Assembly: GCA_900772775.1 (NCBI GenBank)
Contig: CAAGRW010000176.1
Coordinates: forward strand, 1 to 37,570
From: Candidatus Rifleibacteriota bacterium
GTDB lineage: Bacteria; Vulcanimicrobiota; Xenobia; Xenobiales; Xenobiaceae
Direction of reading: 5' to 3'
Length of the DNA stretch: 37,570 bases
Made by a program: the position numbers and the translations under genes. Positions within the stretch are counted from its first letter, which is position 1. The number at the start of each line of letters is the position of its first letter. Of the stretch, positions 32,549 to 37,570 are shown one piece after another. A model generated the notes under the pieces. That model searched no databases. It was not told the origin of the DNA and saw only the letters and a list, made by a program, of their open reading frames with translations.

Positions 32549-33952
32549 ATGAAGAATTTCCCCTTTTCTTTTAAAACTTTAGTTGTCACCTTAGCTTCTG
32601 CCGCTTGCTTAGCCGCTCCCCTCGCTGCTTGGGCTGAAGAGCCTGCCCAGCCGATAAGCAAAGGCCATGCTCTTTTCAACAGCATGCAAGAGCATATTAT
32701 AAAAATTTCCGATCATATTAAGAGCACCGTAGTACATATCGAAGTGCTCTCTAAAGTCGGCAATCAGAGACGCAAAGCTACGGGCAGTGGTTTGATTTTG
32801 TCGCCTGACGGCAAAATCGTTACTAACTATCACGTTATTGACAAAGCTCAACTGATCACCGTTATTCTAGATGATAAGAGCAAATATACCGCCGAAATCA
32901 TTCGTGACGACCAGCAAACCGACTTAGCTTTCTTAAAAATTAAGCCAAACCGCGCTTTGCCTTACGCTCAATTGGCCGACTCCGATAAAGTACAAGTCGG
33001 AGAATGGATTATTGCCGTAGGTAATCCTTATGGATTTGATCGCACCGTCTCTTTTGGTATCGTCAGCGGTAAGGGACGCTTTATTCCTGGAGCCGACAAC
33101 GGAGTTCCTCTCATTAACGACTTTATCCAAATAGATGCTTTAATCGATCCCGGTAACTCCGGCGGCCCCTTGGTCAATATGAATGGCGAAGTTGTCGGCA
33201 TCAACTCTATTGGCGTCGGCCGCGGCCAAGGCTTTACTATTCCCTCCAACATTGTCAAAGATGTAGATAGTCGCCTTGAAGTAGAAGGTCATATTCAGCG
33301 CGGTTGGTTAGGTATATTTATGCAACCCTTCACAGAAGAATATGCCTCTTTCATTAAACAACCCGATTTACGCGGTCTCTTAGTAAGCGATACCACCAAA
33401 GACAGCCCCGCTTACAAAGCCGGTTTACGCAGCGGTGACATTATTACCAAACTCAATGGAAAAGTAGTCAATGCCGACAGCGACGAAGCTTTAAATCGCG
33501 TCAAACTCGAAGTTGCTCAGTTGTTGCCCAACGCCAAAGTGCCCATTGAATATATTCGTGATGGCAAGAAACACGAAACTGCTGCCGTTTTGGGCGTACA
33601 GCCTAACGTAACTACCAACGATATCGAAACTAGCTACGGCTTTATTGCTAATGAAATTACTGTGGCTTCCGAGCTGGAATATCGTCTCTTAGACCGCGAC
33701 GGTATGTTAGTTTCCAAGGTTGAAAAAGGTTCCGCTGCAGCCAATGCCAGCCTCTCCGTGGGTGATGTCATTACTAAAGTAAATGATAAACCTATTCACA
33801 ATGCCAAAGATCTGAAAGACGCCTTAAATAGTGTCAAAAACGACAAGCACTTCCTAATTACTGCTAAACGCGGCTTGATTAAAGTCTTCTGTCTTATCGA
33901 CACCTCCACTTACGGCGTGGCCGATCCTTCTAAGACGGAAAAAGAGAAATAG
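32549..33952 (+). CDS. htrA: HtrA/DegP-type periplasmic serine protease with two PDZ domains
   Basis: A 467-residue exported protease for misfolded envelope proteins. The signal peptide is about 1-29 (cleavage after AAWA). The trypsin-like domain (about 55-245) has the full catalytic triad: His95 (TNYHV), Asp125 (QTDLAFLKI) and Ser204 (DPGNSGGPL). PDZ1 is about 252-355 (RGWLGIFMQPF, AGLRSGDIITKLNG). PDZ2 is about 370-450 (VSKVEKGSAAANASLSVGD). The C-terminus is a short charged tail (DPSKTEKEK). It follows the tubulin-like gene by 67 nt and is closed by its own terminator. No strong ribosome-binding site is visible. Confidence 0.95.
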   Translation: MKNFPFSFKTLVVTLASAACLAAPLAAWAEEPAQPISKGHALFNSMQEHIIKISDHIKSTVVHIEVLSKVGNQRRKATGSGLILSPDGKIVTNYHVIDKAQLITVILDDKSKYTAEIIRDDQQTDLAFLKIKPNRALPYAQLADSDKVQVGEWIIAVGNPYGFDRTVSFGIVSGKGRFIPGADNGVPLINDFIQIDALIDPGNSGGPLVNMNGEVVGINSIGVGRGQGFTIPSNIVKDVDSRLEVEGHIQRGWLGIFMQPFTEEYASFIKQPDLRGLLVSDTTKDSPAYKAGLRSGDIITKLNGKVVNADSDEALNRVKLEVAQLLPNAKVPIEYIRDGKKHETAAVLGVQPNVTTNDIETSYGFIANEITVASELEYRLLDRDGMLVSKVEKGSAAANASLSVGDVITKVNDKPIHNAKDLKDALNSVKNDKHFLITAKRGLIKVFCLIDTSTYGVADPSKTEKEK

Positions 33953-33980
33953 ACTAATACTTTCACGATTTCCGATATAG

Positions 33981-34029
33981 AAAAAAAAGCAGCTTGCTTT
34001 TGATTGCTCCAAAGGCAAGCTGTTTTTTT
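33981..34029. terminator. Terminator of htrA
   Basis: An A-run and CAGCTTGC-TTTT (33990-34001) pair with AAAG-GCAAGCTG (34011-34022), followed by a T-run. It is the same type of stem (CAGCTTG core) as the terminator at 7-47. Confidence 0.9.
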
Positions 34030-34046
34030 ATAGACTTTTGCTTCAT

Positions 34047-34102
34047 AAAAAAATAAGCCCCTCGCCTTTTGCTCTTAAAGGGAACAAACTAGCGAGAGGC
34101 TT
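34047..34102 (-). terminator. Terminator of ygeW
   Basis: On the minus strand AAGCCTCTCGC pairs with GCGAGGGGCTT (34092-34102 with 34055-34065 on the plus strand) over 11 bp with one G-T pair, then ATTTTTTT. It ends the ygeW transcript, back to back with the htrA terminator. Confidence 0.9.
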
Positions 34103-34136
34103 TAGCTTAAATTGCTAAGCGACCGATTCGCAAAAA

Positions 34137-35345
34137 CTAGCGTACAATGCGGCGCTCTCTGTCACGCTCGAGGAGCTGAACGAGAGTGTTGACGGGGTTC
34201 TGGAAGCGGGTGAGCAAGATCATAGCGGCAATGACGAAGGGCTTGTGGGCAGCTTCGGCATAGGTGTCTAAGCGGTAGCGCTCAAACACGGAAGCGGCGC
34301 ATTCGCCTTCTTTGCAGCTGACGCCGCTGATGTCGGCGGGCAAGCAGTGGCAATAGAGAGCCTTACCGTTGCGGGTAAGTTTCATCATCTCTTCGGTGCA
34401 TTCCCAATCTTTGTGGGTAGCGTTGTGGGCCAAAGCTCTCTCTTCGAGGGCCTTGAGCTCGGAAGCGCGGCCGGAACGAAGCAACTCGGTGCGCTCTTGC
34501 ATTACAGTGAAGGGAGCCCAGCTCTTAGGATAGACGATGTCGGCGTTCTCAAAAGCTTCTTCCATGGAGTGAGTGATGTTAAAGCTACCACCGGTCTCCT
34601 GGGAGAACTTGCGAGCGGCTTCGACGGGCTCATCCAACAGATCGTAACCTTCGGGGTAAGCCAAGCTTACATCCATACCGAAACGGCTCATCAAACCGAT
34701 GATACCTTGAGGAACGGAGAGGGGCTTGCCATAGCTGGGAGAGTAGGCCCAAGTCATGGCCACTTTCTTACCACGCAAGTTCTCTACGCCACCGAAACGC
34801 TCGATGATGTGACTCAAGTCGGCCAGAGCCTGAGTGGGGTGGTCGAGGTCGCACTGCAAGTTGACTACGGAAGTACGGTTGGGCAAAATGCCATGCTCGT
34901 AGCTTTCCTGAATAGAGTCGGACATTTCTTTCTGATAGCGGTGACCTTCGCCAATGAACATGTCATCACGAATACCGATAACTTCAGTCAAGAAAGAAAT
35001 CATGGTAGCGGTCTCGCGGACGGTCTCACCGTGAGCGATCTGGGAAGTGCTCTCGTCGAGCTCTTCGGTGCCCAAGCCGAGCATGTTACAAGCGGACTTG
35101 AAGGAATAACGAGTACGGGTGGATTTGTCACGGAAGATAGACAAACCTAATCCGGTATCAAAAACTTTTACGGACTTGCCGGCGCGGTTTAAACGCTGCA
35201 AAGCTTCGGCCACTAAAAGAACGGCGTTGATGGTCTCTTTGGGATAGCGCCAAGTAATAAAGAAGCTGTCGTTGTAAAGATCAGTAGGGTTAGCTTCTAA
35301 TTCGTTGATAATTTTTTTTACTCTGTCGAGGTTAATGTCGGCCAC
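34137..35345 (-). CDS. ygeW: Knotted carbamoyltransferase YgeW
   Basis: This 402-residue member of the aspartate/ornithine carbamoyltransferase superfamily belongs to the YgeW group. The carbamoyl-phosphate loop is FRDKSTRTRYS (the family STRTR motif). SQIAHGETVRETA, LVNLQCDLDHPTQALADL (here VVNLQ...), MTWAYSPSYGKPLSVP, and the C-terminal HCLPADISGVSCKEGE match E. coli YgeW closely by memory. The natural substrate is unsettled; its E. coli neighbours are purine or amino-acid degradation genes, which are absent here. The GTG start at 35345 has GGAG 10 nt upstream and gives the family length, whereas the longer frame to 35417 runs through a hairpin. Codon use is strongly C-ending and unlike neighbouring genes, suggesting high expression. 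It has its own promoter, operator-like dyad and attenuator-like hairpin. Confidence 0.95.
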   Translation of the reverse strand: MADINLDRVKKIINELEANPTDLYNDSFFITWRYPKETINAVLLVAEALQRLNRAGKSVKVFDTGLGLSIFRDKSTRTRYSFKSACNMLGLGTEELDESTSQIAHGETVRETATMISFLTEVIGIRDDMFIGEGHRYQKEMSDSIQESYEHGILPNRTSVVNLQCDLDHPTQALADLSHIIERFGGVENLRGKKVAMTWAYSPSYGKPLSVPQGIIGLMSRFGMDVSLAYPEGYDLLDEPVEAARKFSQETGGSFNITHSMEEAFENADIVYPKSWAPFTVMQERTELLRSGRASELKALEERALAHNATHKDWECTEEMMKLTRNGKALYCHCLPADISGVSCKEGECAASVFERYRLDTYAEAAHKPFVIAAMILLTRFQNPVNTLVQLLERDRERRIVR

Positions 35346-35372
35346 AGTACATACACTCCAAAAAAAATGGTT

Positions 35373-35402
35373 AAAAAACTGGCACTGTTTTAGACAGTGT
35401 CC
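35373..35402 (-). promoter_or_regulatory. Attenuator-like hairpin in the ygeW leader
   Basis: On the minus strand GG-A-CACTGT, loop CTAAA, ACAGTGCC form a stem with one bulge, followed closely by AGTTTTTT. It has the form of a rho-independent terminator. It sits between the putative promoter and the GTG start 28 nt further on, so it could cut transcription short under some conditions. No leader peptide or known riboswitch fold was recognised. Confidence 0.55.
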
Positions 35403-35412
35403 CTGTTTATCC

Positions 35413-35458
35413 TGCACACAATAAAGGTAATATTGTGCATTTTGCCATTAAAGTACAA
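35413..35458 (-). promoter_or_regulatory. Promoter and operator-like dyad of ygeW
   Basis: On the minus strand TTGTAC (35453-35458) is 17 bp from CAATAT (35430-35435), a fair sigma-70 pair. A near-perfect dyad, TGCACA-c-AATA with TATTGTGCA (35413-35439), overlaps the -10 box and the expected start point near 35423. That position suits a repressor. Confidence 0.5.
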
Positions 35459-35473
35459 ATATTCCGTTATATC

Positions 35474-37384
35474 TTATTCTATTTCTTCCACCCAAATTTC
35501 TGCACCTATTTGCGTAGGAATAACGGACAGCATACCATTTTTAACTACAGCAGTTGAATTGTAAATTACTCCTTTAAAGCGCGTACCTTCTGGTAAAGCG
35601 GCAGCTTTCACGGAAATAGCGATATGTGTAGAATCACTAGGCTCACTATGGTTGCTAGGGCGATTTTCTTTAGTAATAGTACAAATAGCTCGGGGACCTT
35701 GACCTTCACGCATAAAAGCTAAACTACCACCTTCAGCATAAAGCCATTGCAAACCACCGCGACGCAAGCATTCCACTTCTTTACGTGTAGCGCACAATTT
35801 TTTCATAATTGCCAGCATACGGCTATGCCATTGGGTGTGATCCCAAATCATGGGACGACGGTTATCTGGATCTTTACCGCCTTCCATGCCAATTTCATCA
35901 CCATAATAAATACAAGGCACGCCCTGGTAAGCAAACATAAACGTATAGAGAGCAGACGCCTTATATTCTTTACCTTGATTAAAAGTTTTAACCCGTGGCA
36001 AATCATGGCTGCCTAACAAATTGAGCATATTTAAAGCATTCTTTTCAGGAATAGCCGCTCGGAAACTTTGCATTTGCTCAACAAGATCAGTATCGGCTAA
36101 AGGCGCTCTATCTCCCCAACCTTTGCCTTTAAAAGCTTCAAAATCAAAGCCAGCCATCCACTGATTCATAGGCATGCAAAAAGCCCGATAATTCATAGAA
36201 GCATCAAATTCATCACCTTGTTGATAATCGCTAGGATCAAAAAATTGTTCGCCCAGAAGCCAAGCTTGCGGCGCTTCTTCCTTGACAGCTTGTCTCATTT
36301 CTCGGCCTATTTCGTGTCCCAATTGATCCATTTTTTGTCTAGCCAACATATTGGCAACATCCAAACGCCAGCCGTCTATAGAATAAGGCTCGCGCAACCA
36401 ACGGCGCATAATAGAATCTGAGTCGCCATACATGCGTCGGCGCAATTCAGAAGAGCGATAATTTAAACGTGGCAAAGTGCTCACTCCCAGCCACATTTCG
36501 TATTGCTCGGGATTGTCATTATAAAAAGTGAAGAAAGAGTATTCCGGAGCGTTTTTATCTTCTCGGGCTTTCTTAAACCAATCGTTATGATCGCCGCAAT
36601 GGTTGGGAACCAAATCGAGTACTAAGCGCATATGTTTAGCTTTAGTAGCTTGACGCAATTGGGCCAAAGCTTTGTTGCCGCCAAAATGCGGATCGACATT
36701 GTAATAATCGGCTACATCATATTTATGATTGCTCGGAGATGTAAAAATGGGAGTTAAATAGAGAGCGTCTACGCCTAATTCGCTTAAATAATCCAACTTG
36801 GAAGTAATGCCGGGCAAGTCTCCGCCATAAAAAGAGCAATTGCCAGCAGCTTTATCTACGGGATCCCCCCAAGCGAAAGCTTTAGCTTCCTTGCCCGCCA
36901 AGGTATATTCTCCGTCTTTAACATTGGTGGAGCTGTCGCCACAGCAAAAGCGTTCGGGAAAAATTTGATAAAAAATAGAATCTTGCACCCATTGAGGCGG
37001 CTCGTTAAGCAAAGAAACTTTAAAATCGTCTCTATCTAAAGGAGTAAAAGAACACAATCCCTTAGCATTAAAATGTAAATTACCTCGAGAGGTTACGCAA
37101 CAAAAGCGATATTGCAACAAAGGTACATTTACCTCTAAACAAGCTTCCCACCATTCCCAAGTATCGTCGCTGCGCTTAGCCAATTCTGGCAGCTCGTTTG
37201 ACGATAAACGAACCGCTTCAGTAAAACATTCTTCGCCTTCAGGAGCCGTGCGCACATAAATGTTTTCAACTGCCAATTCTTTGCTTAAACGCAGACGAAC
37301 AATTAAGCGATTACTGCCCTCAAGCTTACAGCAATAGGGTGGAATGGCAGCGTGAAAAATCGGAGCGGAAATAAAAGTATACAC
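35474..37384 (-). CDS. malZ: GH13 maltodextrin glucosidase (MalZ-like)
   Basis: This 636-residue cytosolic alpha-amylase-family enzyme probably releases glucose from short maltodextrins. After an N-terminal beta domain (about 1-125), the catalytic barrel begins at WVQDSIFYQIFPERF. It contains YGGDLPGITSKLDYL, DLVPNHCGDH, the nucleophile Asp342 in DGWRLDVAN, the acid/base Glu379 in LLGEQFFD, and Asp461 in LGSHDLPR. The segment LRRGGLQWLYAEGG near the C-terminus matches MalZ. The neopullulanase/cyclomaltodextrinase group is the main alternative. The start is GTG (37382-37384) with GAGAGG 9 nt upstream. The downstream ygeW gene has its own promoter. No regulator or transporter of maltose is nearby. 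Confidence 0.92.
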   Translation of the reverse strand: MYTFISAPIFHAAIPPYCCKLEGSNRLIVRLRLSKELAVENIYVRTAPEGEECFTEAVRLSSNELPELAKRSDDTWEWWEACLEVNVPLLQYRFCCVTSRGNLHFNAKGLCSFTPLDRDDFKVSLLNEPPQWVQDSIFYQIFPERFCCGDSSTNVKDGEYTLAGKEAKAFAWGDPVDKAAGNCSFYGGDLPGITSKLDYLSELGVDALYLTPIFTSPSNHKYDVADYYNVDPHFGGNKALAQLRQATKAKHMRLVLDLVPNHCGDHNDWFKKAREDKNAPEYSFFTFYNDNPEQYEMWLGVSTLPRLNYRSSELRRRMYGDSDSIMRRWLREPYSIDGWRLDVANMLARQKMDQLGHEIGREMRQAVKEEAPQAWLLGEQFFDPSDYQQGDEFDASMNYRAFCMPMNQWMAGFDFEAFKGKGWGDRAPLADTDLVEQMQSFRAAIPEKNALNMLNLLGSHDLPRVKTFNQGKEYKASALYTFMFAYQGVPCIYYGDEIGMEGGKDPDNRRPMIWDHTQWHSRMLAIMKKLCATRKEVECLRRGGLQWLYAEGGSLAFMREGQGPRAICTITKENRPSNHSEPSDSTHIAISVKAAALPEGTRFKGVIYNSTAVVKNGMLSVIPTQIGAEIWVEEIE

Positions 37385-37473
37385 GGACTAAACCTCTCTC
37401 TGTAGTGCGAAAACGAAATAGAGCTATACGCCCTGCGCGTATTCAAGGAAGGCCCCACTATTCCGCCTAAAGA

Positions 37474-37570
37474 TTGACATACTCCCCATGGCTAAAGCCA
37501 GGAGATTCTGAGATATTAACGAGCCTTGCCTATTGAGAATCAACAGGTCTTACTGGCTCTCTCTACAATG
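37474..37570 (-). mobile_element. End of an IS200/IS605-type (tnpB) element, running off the window
   Basis: TTGACATACTCCCC (37474-37487) followed by GGCTAAAGCC and GGAGATTCT is the well-known terminal motif of tnpB-carrying IS605-group elements, normally a perfect hairpin. Here TGGC/GCCA (37489-37492, 37497-37500) and CTCC/GGAG pair, but three bulged bases (CCA) show decay. By its orientation this is the right end of an element whose tnpB would lie on the minus strand beyond the window. A short open stretch read as IVERASKTC and stop near 37541-37569 could be its last codons, but this is not certain. Confidence 0.65.

Noticed and set aside
34347..35150. 267-codon open frame opposite ygeW
   Set aside because: The C-ending codon bias of ygeW removes stop codons on the opposite strand. 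ygeW itself matches a known family over its full length.
37541..37569. C-terminal codons of a TnpB on the minus strand
   Set aside because: Only nine sense codons are visible and they show no diagnostic residue. It is mentioned under the element but not called as a coding feature.

Overview
The window reads as chromosomal DNA of a diderm bacterium of moderate GC content. Evidence for an outer membrane is a TolC-type channel in an operon with a MacA/MacB-like pump, an HtrA-type periplasmic protease and several exported proteins. Peptidoglycan is implied by an L,D-transpeptidase and an AMIN-amidase. YgeW and a MalZ-like glucosidase would fit a gut or fermentative lifestyle. The Firmicutes-like traits (copper-amine-oxidase-type stalk domains, an ECF folate S-component) mixed with an outer membrane suggest an under-sampled diderm lineage. 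That placement is an inference, and no rRNA or tRNA is present to test it. No stretch longer than 300 bases lacks a gene.

Layout. (1) 70-1394, minus: two related secreted proteins of unknown function, closed by a terminator at 7-47. (2) 1478-10464, plus: uvrB, uvrA, a large GT-C-like membrane protein and a CPA2/Kef-type antiporter with an RCK domain, tightly spaced and ending at a strong terminator (10519-10562). (3) 10686-14021, plus: FAD-dependent oxidoreductase, membrane-anchored SGNH hydrolase with a 12-bp inverted repeat around its start codon, and a TPR protein. (4) 14126-16518, minus: an L,D-transpeptidase carrying a 6 x 57-bp tandem repeat, then a lipoprotein. (5) 16744-18607, plus: a radical SAM enzyme resembling the tetraether/membrane-spanning lipid synthase group, and a 127-aa orphan. 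(6) 18688-23151, minus: TolC, MacA-like adaptor and MacB-like permease, without an ATPase gene. (7) 23281-23886, plus: FolT-like S-component. (8) 23943-28192, minus: AMIN/Amidase_3 hydrolase, then a uroporphyrinogen-decarboxylase-family domain fused to a long disordered acidic and Arg/Gly/Asp-rich tail. (9) 28443-33952, plus: tatD, a 1052-aa divergent tubulin/FtsZ-superfamily protein, and an HtrA protease. (10) 34137-37384, minus: a GH13 maltodextrin glucosidase (malZ-like) and ygeW, the latter with its own promoter, operator-like dyad and attenuator-like hairpin. (11) From 37474 to the right edge: a decayed end of an IS200/IS605 (tnpB-type) element.

Most of the content is housekeeping: DNA repair, envelope maintenance, transport and sugar breakdown. 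The parts most likely to hold undescribed biology are the large tubulin-like protein between tatD and htrA, the decarboxylase-fold protein with an RNA-binding-like tail, the lipid-synthase-like radical SAM enzyme, and several RNA or operator structures next to start codons. Translation signals are mixed. Every GTG or TTG start chosen here except folT has a clear Shine-Dalgarno sequence, while many ATG starts have none.
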